Assembly (NCBI GenBank): GCA_030523275.1
Contig: JAUNIX010000009.1
Location: 28,344 to 92,343, forward strand
From: Lachnospiraceae bacterium
GTDB taxonomy: Bacteria; Bacillota; Clostridia; Lachnospirales; Lachnospiraceae
Length of the DNA: 64,000 bases
Reading direction: 5' to 3'
Numbering within the stretch: the first letter of the stretch is position 1; each line of letters begins with the position of its first letter. The position numbers were made by a program, and so were the translations under genes. The notes beneath the pieces are model-generated. The model had not been told where the DNA came from. It searched no databases and was given only the letters and a program-made list of their open reading frames with translations. Of the stretch, positions 9,002 to 16,696 are shown in pieces.

Positions 9002-9040
9002 AATTTACCCTCTTTCGTCTCACTAATAACTATTTGAGTT

Positions 9041-12000
9041 TTACAGTTTCTGTACACCTAAAATTACAGTCTCGCCATTGATGTTCCATTCTTTGGTGTA
9101 TCCTTCCGCTTTTTCAAGTTCAATCGCTTCACATAATACATCATTTTGGATCATTTGTCTATTTTTATCCATAATTTCGGCGATTTTCACACTTTTTTCG
9201 CTTGAAACCTTGATTTTATCGGTAACTTCAAAGCCTGCTTCCTTACGCATCGTCTGAATTTTACTGATAATCTCGCGGACAAATCCCTCTTCAATCAACT
9301 CATCTGTTAAGTTTGTATCAAGAACAACGGTTACTCCTTTATCCTGTTCGGTTACATATCCTTCCATTTTAATCATCTGGATCAATAAATCTTCTTCTGC
9401 AAGTTCTACCTGATCACCATCAATTTCGAATGCAATTTTTCCATTTGCATCTAACTCTGCTTTCGCGGCATTTCCATCGATGTTAGAAAGGTAATTACGG
9501 ATTGCTCCAACTTTCTTTCCATATTTTGGTCCAACGGTACGTAACTGTGGTTTAAATTCATATGTTGTAAAAGAGGAAACATCATCTTTAAATGCAACTG
9601 ATTTTACATTTAATTCGTCCTCGATGATTTCTTTATAAAATTCAGAAAGTTCAGAATCAGCTTTTACATACATATTTCCAATTGGCTGTCTATTTTTGAT
9701 GTTCGATGCGTTACGACATGCACGACCAAGTACAACGATCTTAAGTACCATTTCCATGTTTTCTTCTAACTCTGTATCGATCATAGCCTCATCTACAATT
9801 GGGAAGTCACATAAATGAATACTTTCCGGAGCAGAAGAATCAACACTACAAACTAAATTCTGGTAAATTTCTTCTGTCATAAACGGAATCATTGGTGCTG
9901 CAGCCTTGCAGATTGTCACTAATGCTGTATAAAGTGTCATATAAGCATTGATCTTATCCTGTGGCATTCCTTTTTGCCAGAAACGGTTACGGCTTCTTCT
10001 TACATACCAGTTACTCATATCATCTACAAATTCCTGAAGAGCTCTTGCTGTTTCTGGAATTCTGTAATTAGATAAGTTTTCATCCACTGATTTTGTTACG
10101 GAATTTAACTTAGATAATAACCATTTATCCATAACCGATAACTTATCATATTCTAATTCATATTTTGTTGGGTCAAATTCATCAATATTCGCATACAATA
10201 CATAAAATGCATACGTATTCCATAAAGTACCCATGAATTTACGCTGACCTTCCATAACTGCTTTACCGTGGAAACGATTTGGCAGCCAAGGGGCACTATT
10301 TACATAGAAATACCAACGAATGGCATCTGCTCCATATTGCTCTAATGCTTCAAATGGATCTACTGCATTTCCTTTAGACTTACTCATCTTCTGTCCATTT
10401 TCGTCCTGAACATGACCTAATACAATAACGTTCTTATATGGTGCCTTATTGAAAATCAAAGTAGAAATTGCCAATAAGGAATAGAACCATCCACGTGTCT
10501 GGTCAACTGCCTCAGAAATAAAATCTGCTGGGAACTGTGCTTCAAATAAATCTTTATTTTCAAATGGATAATGATGCTGTGCAAATGGCATGGAACCAGA
10601 ATCAAACCAACAGTCGATTACTTCCGGTACACGATGCATTTGTTTTCCACATTGAGGACACTTAATTGTCACATCATCGATATATGGTCTATGAAGTTCG
10701 ATATCGTCTGGACAATTATCAGACATTGATTTCAGTTCTTCGATGGAACCAATTGCATGCTGATGTCCGCACTCACATTCCCATACATTTAATGGAGTTC
10801 CCCAATAACGGTTACGAGAAATACCCCAATCCTGAACATTTTCTAACCAGTCGCCAAAACGTCCTTTACCGATTGTCTCTGGAATCCAGTTGATGGTATT
10901 ATTATTTTTGATCAAATCTTCCTTGACCTCTGTCATCTTAATGAACCATGATTCACGTGCATAGTAAATAAGAGGAGTATCGCATCTCCAACAATGAGGA
11001 TAGCTGTGTTCAAATTTAGGAGCATCAAATAATAATCCTCTGTCTTCTAAATCCTGTAAAATAGGCATATCTGCTTTTTTACAGAAAGTTCCTGCCCAAG
11101 GAGTTTCTTCTGTCATTTCACCTTTGCTGTTAACTAATTGTACAAATGGTAAATCATAATTTCTACCAACAACACTATCGTCTTCACCAAACGCTGGAGC
11201 AATATGAACAACACCAGTACCATCTGTCAAGGTAACATAGCTATCGCAAGTCACATAATATGCTTTTTTATTTGGAGATACAAAATCAAATAATGGTTCG
11301 TATTCTTTATATTCTAAATCTTTACCGATATAAGTTTCTAATACTTCGACATCTTCGCCTAAAACAGTGGCAACTAAAGCTTCTGCCATATAATAAGTGT
11401 ATTCTCCGGCTTTTACTTTCACATAAGTTTCTACCGGGTTTACACAAAGTGCTACGTTAGAAGGTAAAGTCCAAGGAGTTGTTGTCCATGCTAAAATATA
11501 AGCATCTTCTCCTTTTACTTTAAAACGGACAACCGCAGAACGTTCTTTTACATCCTTATATCCCTGTGCAACTTCATGGCTTGATAAAGGAGTACCACAA
11601 CGTGGACAATAAGGTACGATCTTATGACCTTTGTACAATAAGCCTTTATCCCAAATCTTTTTTAATGCCCACCATTCGGATTCAATAAAGTTATTATCAT
11701 AGGTAACATATGGATTATCCATATCAGCCCAGAAACCAACTGTTCCTGAAAAATCTTCCCACATACCCTTATATTTCCATACACTTTCCTTGCAGTGTTC
11801 GATAAATGGTTCTAATCCATATTCTTCAATCTGCTCTTTTCCATCTAAACCAAGCATTTTTTCTACTTCTAATTCAACTGGAAGACCGTGGGTATCCCAT
11901 CCTGCTTTACGTGGAACCATGTTCCCTTTCATCGTCTGGTAACGTGGAATCATATCTTTAATAACACGAGTTAATACATGTCCGATATGAGGTTTTCCAT

Positions 12001-12154
12001 TTGCAGTTGGAGGTCCATCATAAAAGGTATAGCTTGGAGAACCTTCTCGAAGTTCAATACTTTTTTCAAAAATATTATTTTCACGCCAAAATTTTTCTGT
12101 CTGTTTTTCTCTTTCCACAAAATTCAAGTCGGGACTGACTTTTTTGTACAACAT
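9041..12154 (-). CDS. ileS: Isoleucyl-tRNA synthetase, long (type 2-like) form
   Basis: 1037 residues. Class I signatures PTANGKPHIGHVLTR (HIGH) and KMSKSKGNAVDP (KMSKS) are present, with the editing domain between (ILAWTTTPWTLPSNVALCVN) and CWFDSGSMPFAQ before KMSKS. The length, the PPTANGKPHIGH wording and the absence of a C-terminal zinc-cysteine tail match the eukaryote-like IleRS2 type, which is typically insensitive to mupirocin (established for the type; inferred here). AAGGAGGA precedes the ATG. Expression is controlled by the Ile T-box at 12357-12597, but a 140-bp palindromic repeat lies between T-box and gene. Confidence 0.95.
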   Translation of the reverse strand: MLYKKVSPDLNFVEREKQTEKFWRENNIFEKSIELREGSPSYTFYDGPPTANGKPHIGHVLTRVIKDMIPRYQTMKGNMVPRKAGWDTHGLPVELEVEKMLGLDGKEQIEEYGLEPFIEHCKESVWKYKGMWEDFSGTVGFWADMDNPYVTYDNNFIESEWWALKKIWDKGLLYKGHKIVPYCPRCGTPLSSHEVAQGYKDVKERSAVVRFKVKGEDAYILAWTTTPWTLPSNVALCVNPVETYVKVKAGEYTYYMAEALVATVLGEDVEVLETYIGKDLEYKEYEPLFDFVSPNKKAYYVTCDSYVTLTDGTGVVHIAPAFGEDDSVVGRNYDLPFVQLVNSKGEMTEETPWAGTFCKKADMPILQDLEDRGLLFDAPKFEHSYPHCWRCDTPLIYYARESWFIKMTEVKEDLIKNNNTINWIPETIGKGRFGDWLENVQDWGISRNRYWGTPLNVWECECGHQHAIGSIEELKSMSDNCPDDIELHRPYIDDVTIKCPQCGKQMHRVPEVIDCWFDSGSMPFAQHHYPFENKDLFEAQFPADFISEAVDQTRGWFYSLLAISTLIFNKAPYKNVIVLGHVQDENGQKMSKSKGNAVDPFEALEQYGADAIRWYFYVNSAPWLPNRFHGKAVMEGQRKFMGTLWNTYAFYVLYANIDEFDPTKYELEYDKLSVMDKWLLSKLNSVTKSVDENLSNYRIPETARALQEFVDDMSNWYVRRSRNRFWQKGMPQDKINAYMTLYTALVTICKAAAPMIPFMTEEIYQNLVCSVDSSAPESIHLCDFPIVDEAMIDTELEENMEMVLKIVVLGRACRNASNIKNRQPIGNMYVKADSELSEFYKEIIEDELNVKSVAFKDDVSSFTTYEFKPQLRTVGPKYGKKVGAIRNYLSNIDGNAAKAELDANGKIAFEIDGDQVELAEEDLLIQMIKMEGYVTEQDKGVTVVLDTNLTDELIEEGFVREIISKIQTMRKEAGFEVTDKIKVSSEKSVKIAEIMDKNRQMIQNDVLCEAIELEKAEGYTKEWNINGETVILGVQKL

Positions 12155-12185
12155 TATATTTCCTCCTTAATAAAATAATCCTGAA

Positions 12186-12206
12186 AGAATCTCGTTTTAC
12201 GAGATT
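12186..12206. other. Small hairpin in the ileS leader
   Basis: GAATCTCG and CGAGATTC form a perfect 8-bp stem with a 5-nt loop, about 30 nt upstream of the ileS ATG and just after repeat A copy 2. No U-tract follows, so it is not a terminator. It could shield or space the ribosome site. Confidence 0.5.
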
Positions 12207-12216
12207 CTCCGCCATG

Positions 12217-12355
12217 ATCAGGTTAGCCATCTCGATTCCGCTTCGCTTCATCTCGCTTACGACAGAACGCCGTATACATATTGCAACAAAATAATTTTAC
12301 TGTAAATTAATTTCCAAAAATTATTTTGTTGCAATATGTGCATGGCTAACCTGAT
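12217..12355. repeat. Composite palindromic repeat, family A, copy 2
   Basis: Outer arms ATCAGGTTAGCCAT (12217-12230) and its exact complement (12342-12355) enclose the 30-bp core (12228-12257) and an inner hairpin with perfect 22-bp arms (12277-12298 and 12317-12338). The core matches copy 1 at 29 of 30 positions, but both the outer and inner arms have different sequences that remain perfectly self-complementary. It lies in the transcribed leader between the T-box terminator and ileS. Confidence 0.8.
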
Positions 12356-12356
12356 G

Positions 12357-12597
12357 CGAAAAAAAGCTCCCATCCTGCAAACAGGATGAGAGCAATATTA
12401 GCTTTCATTATACCACCTATTTCACATACAGTCATATGTTATCCATATAACGGTGGATACCGGCCTTACCTACTTCATTCAGTTCGGCAGCTAGGGAGTG
12501 ATATTCACCAATCTCTTACTAGTACCAGGCTTCCACCATCCCCGGTTCGCTATATCGTTCGGAAAAAAGCTACTGTCTCCGTCATCGCTTTTTCAAT
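12357..12597 (-). ncRNA. T-box riboswitch, isoleucine specific, upstream of ileS
   Basis: Read on the minus strand from about 12597, the leader shows the T-box Stem I start (GATGACGGAGACAGTAG), the GAACCGGGGATGGTGGAAGC segment and the specifier loop GGTGAATATCAC, in which ATC (12500-12502) is an Ile codon. The T-box sequence GGTGGTA lies at 12411-12417. It is followed by a terminator (CTCATCCTG / CAGGATGGGAG, 12367-12393) and a seven-U run (12360-12366). Uncharged tRNA-Ile should pair with specifier and T-box and block the terminator, allowing ileS expression. Confidence 0.93.
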
Positions 12598-12662
12598 TAT
12601 GTGTTTTCAATCACTTCGATATTTTATTATAGGAATGAAAAAATGTCAAGGGTTTCTTGCGT

Positions 12663-13571
12663 TTATACCGCCCTTTTATGCCAATATGACTCTTTCTTTT
12701 GTGCTTCCCACTCCATGCAGACCTGTTCCAACAAACAAGCAACTGCATCATTTTGGTTTGTTCCACATATTTCTTTGGAAATATCCTTGATTTCAGTCGT
12801 CGCATTTCCCATAGCCACTGTCCTTCCAAATGGCAGGCTAAGGGCAGAACGATCATTCTCACTATCTCCAACTACAAGTATATCCTCTATAAGAATATTT
12901 CTTCTTTTGGCATAATGAAGCAGAGAACTGCCTTTTTGTGCCTCTTCATGCGTTAGTTCAATATCGTATTCTGAAGTATACGTCATTGCTACTTGCGACA
13001 ACATCGCACATTTCTTTCTTACCTTTTTCATTCGCTCTATATTCACACTACTGCTGCATATCTTATATATTTTTATATCTGAATGAAAAATCTGTGATAT
13101 TCCATCAAAATAGATTATCTGATCAAATACTTCTTTTAATGCATTTGCCATCTGAAAATATAATTTCCCATCTTTCTCATATGCAGGTAAAACCTGTTCT
13201 TGATAGTATTTAGCAACTTCAAACGCTGGCACAATGGACACTCTTCCAATGTTTGTATAGATATCCACATACATTTCATAAAAATCTAAAATATCCACAA
13301 TCTCTCTCGCTAACTCAGTGGATAGTGGATGTTCTTCTATCACATCTCCATATCGATCGTAAATCACTGCTCCATTCGCACAGATCAGGTCACAACAAAT
13401 GCCGGCTATATCCAACTCTTTTTTGGCATTTGAAAATTCTCTTCCTGTATTGATGACAAAGGTACCACCCATTTGCTTAAATTTTATGATTGCTTGTTTT
13501 GTCCTTTCTGTTATCATACTCTTGTCATTTAATAACGTTCCATCCATATCAGTTGCAAATAATCGAACCAT
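12663..13571 (-). CDS. HAD-superfamily phosphatase, Cof type (IIB)
   Basis: 302 residues; AGGAGGGA precedes the ATG. HAD motif I is LFATDMDGTLLND (D8 nucleophile, D10 acid), motif II is FVINTGRE, and motif IV is VVGDSENDRSAL after a Lys-containing stretch (THEEAQKGSSL, motif III). The large IIB cap between motifs II and III is typical of Cof/YbiV sugar- or nucleotide-phosphate phosphatases. Substrate cannot be assigned. It is divergent in context from the T-box: both on minus, with this gene ending 66 bp upstream of the T-box start. Confidence 0.88.
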   Translation of the reverse strand: MVRLFATDMDGTLLNDKSMITERTKQAIIKFKQMGGTFVINTGREFSNAKKELDIAGICCDLICANGAVIYDRYGDVIEEHPLSTELAREIVDILDFYEMYVDIYTNIGRVSIVPAFEVAKYYQEQVLPAYEKDGKLYFQMANALKEVFDQIIYFDGISQIFHSDIKIYKICSSSVNIERMKKVRKKCAMLSQVAMTYTSEYDIELTHEEAQKGSSLLHYAKRRNILIEDILVVGDSENDRSALSLPFGRTVAMGNATTEIKDISKEICGTNQNDAVACLLEQVCMEWEAQKKESYWHKRAV

Positions 13572-13663
13572 AATCCTTCCCTCCTATTTACACTGATAGT
13601 GTAGCAGTCAAATAAAAATTTCAAATAAAGCGAATGTTAAAATTTCTTTATGTTTTATGGCAC

Positions 13664-13687
13664 ATTACTAATTGTACAATTAGTAAT
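13664..13687. promoter_or_regulatory. Perfect 24-bp palindrome upstream of the HAD gene
   Basis: ATTACTAATTGT followed directly by its exact complement, with no loop, in the gap between the interrupted gene and the HAD phosphatase gene. A loop-free perfect palindrome is more like a dimeric repressor site than a terminator, although it lies just after the interrupted gene's stop. A related TACACAATTAG follows at 13688-13698. Confidence 0.5.
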
Positions 13688-13711
13688 TACACAATTAGCT
13701 CAATATTTCTA

Positions 13712-14289
13712 TTATTCATTATCCAATAAGTTTAACCCTTTTAATATTTTAGACAATTGTTTTTGCTGTTTTTCATTTATTTCATAAAGTTTACTGCCAA
13801 TTGCAAATTTATGTGTGGCATTTCCTTCTGAATCTGTGCTAAGTGTCATTTCATATGTTATCCAATCGGCCGTATATTGCACAGCAATATTATTTGGACA
13901 CTTGCAGTCCTGTGCACTTTCATTGGAGAACAAAAGCGGACAAGTCTGCCTCGAACTCCCCAAATCCCTCAGTCTCTGAGGGACTTGCTTCGCTTTGTGC
14001 GCCAGATGCAGACTGCTGTAAGCAGTCACATTACCTTATGCATCTGGTCGCATCCTCGCGGAGCGTTTTTTATTTCATAGGAAATTACAACGTAATTTCC
14101 TATGAAATAAAATACCTCTTAAAAGAGCATTAAATTCCTGTCGTTGTTTTTTATTCAAGATAACTTCTTTCGCAGGTTCCACACTTACATCTTTAATCAC
14201 TATTCTTTTGCATTCATCGATATCATCATAAGATAGATTGTGACACCCAGTAAGATTTACAATATAATCGTGAAATTTTTGATTTCTTG
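13712..14289 (-). pseudogene. Third gene of the sigma/anti-sigma operon, split by repeat B
   Basis: Before the repeat (14111-14289) the minus frame reads protein-like sequence NLTGCHNLSYDDIDECKRIV...NKKQRQEFNALLRGILF. After the repeat (13712-13928) it resumes as ESAQDCKCPNNIAVQYTADWITY...KQLSKILKGLNLLDNE and a stop. Inside the repeat the frame meets TGA. The two halves share style (QRQEF / QKQLSKIL) and together would give a protein of about 130 residues that lies downstream of the anti-sigma-like gene. No start codon is visible for the first half after the upstream stop at 14290, so a frameshift or fusion with the upstream gene is possible. Family not recognised. Confidence 0.7.
13929..14110. 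repeat. 182-bp hairpin-rich repeat, family B, copy 1
   Basis: Near identical over its whole length to 26243-26424. Substructures: an outer stem AGCGGACAAGTC pairing with GACTTGCTTCGCT that encloses the small hairpin CCCTCAGTCTCTGAGGG; a second stem CAGATGCA / TGCATCTG; and a terminal 41-bp palindrome with arms TTATTTCATAGGAAATTAC. A C-to-T difference in the first stem between copies leaves a G-T wobble pair. It carries no gene and sits inside a coding region, so it appears to be a non-autonomous mobile element. No clear target duplication was seen. Confidence 0.8.
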
Positions 14290-15105
14290 TTATTGGTAAA
14301 AATCTGCTTTTTTGATAAAATTAAGTATTTTTCGTTCCTGAATCGCACTGATTGATATCTGATCACTTTTATTTTCTCTTCCATATGTATGCCAATATAT
14401 TCCCGGATAAGTGACACTGACCTGGTTAATCATCTTTGCCTTGCCGCCTTCTGGTCCTTGTTCAATCACACTTTCAGCAACTTTTATCATTTCATTTTCA
14501 GATACAGAAAATCCTTTTAATAGATAAGAATACGTTTGATCATTCCATTGCAAAAATACATTTTCTCCTTTATAACCAATGTACACTTTCTGCTCAGCAA
14601 TGTGTATTTTTTCTTTTTTTGCAGCTTCTAACTGATACGATCCATATGTAAGTAATTTTTGACTATATTCAATGGATGATTCCTTTGTTTTATTTCTATA
14701 CGACGTTGTAAATTCCTGATCTGTTTTTTCACTATATCCTTGAATATATGTTTCCGGTATATACGTAGGTACTCTCACCACAAGTTCTTCTTTTACTGGT
14801 TCCTCTTTTTCTTTTTCAATTCCCAGTGCTGTTGCTATTTTATTCGCAAATGCAATTGCCTTCACACGATATCCAGGATTGCCAAACCACATACTAACAC
14901 TAATGAAACATAATATCAAAATTGCCGCCGCTACATATTTTTTTCGATTCATCTGGCTGTGCGAAGAAATCAATTGCCGCATTTTCTTTTGAAATTTTTT
15001 TGAAAAGCTGTGTTTTAACTCTGTTTCCTTTGGTATTTGATTTAATATCATTTCTTCCGCTTTTTTCGTGTACTGATAGAGCAATTCATCATTTATTTTT
15101 TTCAC
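14290..15105 (-). CDS. DUF4367-type membrane protein, probable anti-sigma factor
   Basis: 271 residues from a GTG start at 15105, with AAAGGAG upstream inside the sigma gene. A cytoplasmic N-terminus of about 55 residues, one membrane helix (YVAAAILILCFISVSMWFG), then an extracytoplasmic domain ending in the DUF4367-like pattern YSYLLKGFSVSENEMIKVAESV. It overlaps the ECF sigma gene by 17 bp, implying translational coupling, the usual sigma/anti-sigma layout. No zinc-binding ZAS motif (HxxxCxxC) is visible, so it would be of the other, membrane-sequestering kind. Confidence 0.75.
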   Translation of the reverse strand: MKKINDELLYQYTKKAEEMILNQIPKETELKHSFSKKFQKKMRQLISSHSQMNRKKYVAAAILILCFISVSMWFGNPGYRVKAIAFANKIATALGIEKEKEEPVKEELVVRVPTYIPETYIQGYSEKTDQEFTTSYRNKTKESSIEYSQKLLTYGSYQLEAAKKEKIHIAEQKVYIGYKGENVFLQWNDQTYSYLLKGFSVSENEMIKVAESVIEQGPEGGKAKMINQVSVTYPGIYWHTYGRENKSDQISISAIQERKILNFIKKADFYQ

Positions 15106-15637
15106 TTTTCATACTCTCCTTTCCCAAAACTTTTTCTTTTAACTTCGCTTTGCCTCTGGAAATACGTTTTCGAACATTCACCTCGGTAATCCCTAAAATA
15201 TCTGCAATTTCGGAATTAGTATATCCCTGTGCATATTTCAATCTTAAGACAGTAGAGTAAATTACCGGCAACTCTATAATTGCCTCTGTCATTTCATCTA
15301 GTTGTTCATCCACATGAAAATTTTCAGCAATATAAACAGCTACATCTTCATAGGAAATCCAACTTTCTCGTTTGTTTTTACGATAATGATCAATCGCAAT
15401 ATGTTCCGTAATTACCACTAAAAATGCCTTTGTTCGTTTTGAATCAGAAATATCAATTTTATCCAAATGTTGAATAATTCTAACAAAAGCATTATGCACC
15501 GCATCTTCCGCATTTGCTTCATGCTTTAAAATTTGATATGCCACATAATACATTGTCTGTTTATAATTTTGATACAAAAATGTTAGTTTATCTCTATCCT
15601 CCTCTGTATCAACAAGTAATAATAATGGTGCTAACAT
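15089..15637 (-). CDS. ECF-type RNA polymerase sigma factor
   Basis: 182 residues; GGAAGGAG precedes the ATG. Region 2 reads FLYQNYKQTMYYVAYQILKH then EDAVHNAFVRIIQHLDKI; region 4 reads VLRLKYAQGYTNSEIADILG then VNVRKRISRGKAKLKEKV, the helix-turn-helix for the -35 element. Downstream genes are the DUF4367 anti-sigma-like gene and an interrupted gene. The signal sensed is unknown. Confidence 0.9.
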   Translation of the reverse strand: MLAPLLLLVDTEEDRDKLTFLYQNYKQTMYYVAYQILKHEANAEDAVHNAFVRIIQHLDKIDISDSKRTKAFLVVITEHIAIDHYRKNKRESWISYEDVAVYIAENFHVDEQLDEMTEAIIELPVIYSTVLRLKYAQGYTNSEIADILGITEVNVRKRISRGKAKLKEKVLGKESMKSEKNK

Positions 15638-15763
15638 AAATTCTCCTTCCTCATTTTATCGCCCTTCATGGATTGTTTTAATACTATAACGAATCAATTT
15701 TTCTATTTGTGACATTTTGGAACAAATTCATATATTTTGTTGCAACAAACCATTTCTGTATAC

Positions 15764-15812
15764 AAAAAACTGCTGAGAAATAAACTTATCTTTTATTTCT
15801 CAACAGTTTTTT
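15764..15812. terminator. Terminator overlapping the end of the pseudouridine synthase gene
   Basis: AAAAACTGCTGAGAAATAAA (15765-15784) pairs with 15792-15811 apart from one G-T position. The right arm is formed by the last codons (KLLRNK) of the synthase gene, so coding sequence is reused as half of the terminator. T-rich on both ends; it can also serve the sigma operon promoter side. Confidence 0.8.
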
Positions 15813-16679
15813 CATATCTTGAGGCAATTCTGCCCTAAATTCCATATTCTCACCAGTCATTGGGTGTTGAAAAGAAAGTCGATAAGAATGTAACGCTTGC
15901 CGATCAATCTCTCTATTGTCTGGATAATACAAAAAATCTCCGGGTAATGGATGTCCAATGTATTTCATATGCACACGAATCTGATGGGTGCGACCAGTTT
16001 CTAACTGGATCGCTACATAAGAATATCCGTTTTGATAATTTAAAAGACGATAATGTGTCATCGCTTCTTGTCCATTTATAAAATCTATTTGACGTTCGAT
16101 CACCGAACCCTCTTTACGACCAATTGGTGCATCAATCACCCCAGTTTCCGGCAATTTTCCACACACAATTGCCCGATATTCTTTCTTGATCTCACCTTCT
16201 TTGATCCGTTTTGCTAATATTGCACCACTTAACATATGCTTTGCCAGTAATACCACACCACTTGTATCCTTATCTAATCGGTTTAGACAGCGAAATATAT
16301 AAGGAACCCCCTGCTTTTCATAATATCCAACTACTGCATTGGCGAGTGTACCATAGTAGTGATTGATAGACGGATGAATTGGCATATGCGCTGGCTTGTT
16401 GACTACTAAAATATCTTCGTCTTCATAAATAATTTCGAAAGGTATATTTTCTGGCATAATATTGGGTGAAGAAATAGGTTCAACAATGGAGATCGTTAAT
16501 TGATCTCCTTCTTTTAAAGTTTGATTTACGTATGCTAATTGGTCATTTAATAAAATCTCATTTGGAGATTCTTTGAGAGATGTAATCACCTTTCTGGAAT
16601 ATCCTTGATTTCTTAGAAAATCTGAAATCTTATTATGTACTTCATTTTTTTCAATTATATATTGTAATGTCCGTTTCAT
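15786..16679 (-). CDS. RluA-family pseudouridine synthase
   Basis: 297 residues. An N-terminal S4-like RNA-binding segment (NKISDFLRNQGYSRKVITSL) precedes the catalytic domain, with IIYEDEDILVVNKPAHMPIHPS and NRLDKDTSGVVLLAKH, whose Asp is the catalytic residue (the usual HRLD is NRLD here), then QLETGRTHQIRVHM. It isomerises uridine in 23S rRNA or tRNA; the exact site cannot be told. AAAGAG precedes the ATG. The C-terminal codons form one arm of a terminator. It may be cotranscribed with the polymer locus upstream, since the gap is 17 bp. Confidence 0.9.
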   Translation of the reverse strand: MKRTLQYIIEKNEVHNKISDFLRNQGYSRKVITSLKESPNEILLNDQLAYVNQTLKEGDQLTISIVEPISSPNIMPENIPFEIIYEDEDILVVNKPAHMPIHPSINHYYGTLANAVVGYYEKQGVPYIFRCLNRLDKDTSGVVLLAKHMLSGAILAKRIKEGEIKKEYRAIVCGKLPETGVIDAPIGRKEGSVIERQIDFINGQEAMTHYRLLNYQNGYSYVAIQLETGRTHQIRVHMKYIGHPLPGDFLYYPDNREIDRQALHSYRLSFQHPMTGENMEFRAELPQDMKKLLRNKR

Positions 16680-16696
16680 ATCATTCTCTTTGGGCT

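Noticed and set aside
12386..12915. Plus-strand open frames of 85-134 codons upstream of ileS
   Set aside because: They lie over the minus-strand T-box leader and the end of the HAD gene, have no ribosome site, and their residues look like read-through of structured RNA.
13930..14029. N-terminal part of the 105-residue minus frame (MTAYSSLHLAHKAKQ...)
   Set aside because: This segment is translated repeat B DNA, so the apparent start is an artefact; only the part after the repeat looks native.
13843..14133. Plus-strand frames across repeat B copy 1
   Set aside because: The sequence is that of the repeat; the frame is not shared by copy 2 and there is no ribosome site.
14226..14417. 63-codon minus frame between the anti-sigma gene and the repeat
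   Set aside because: Out-of-frame overlap with the anti-sigma gene; no ribosome site.
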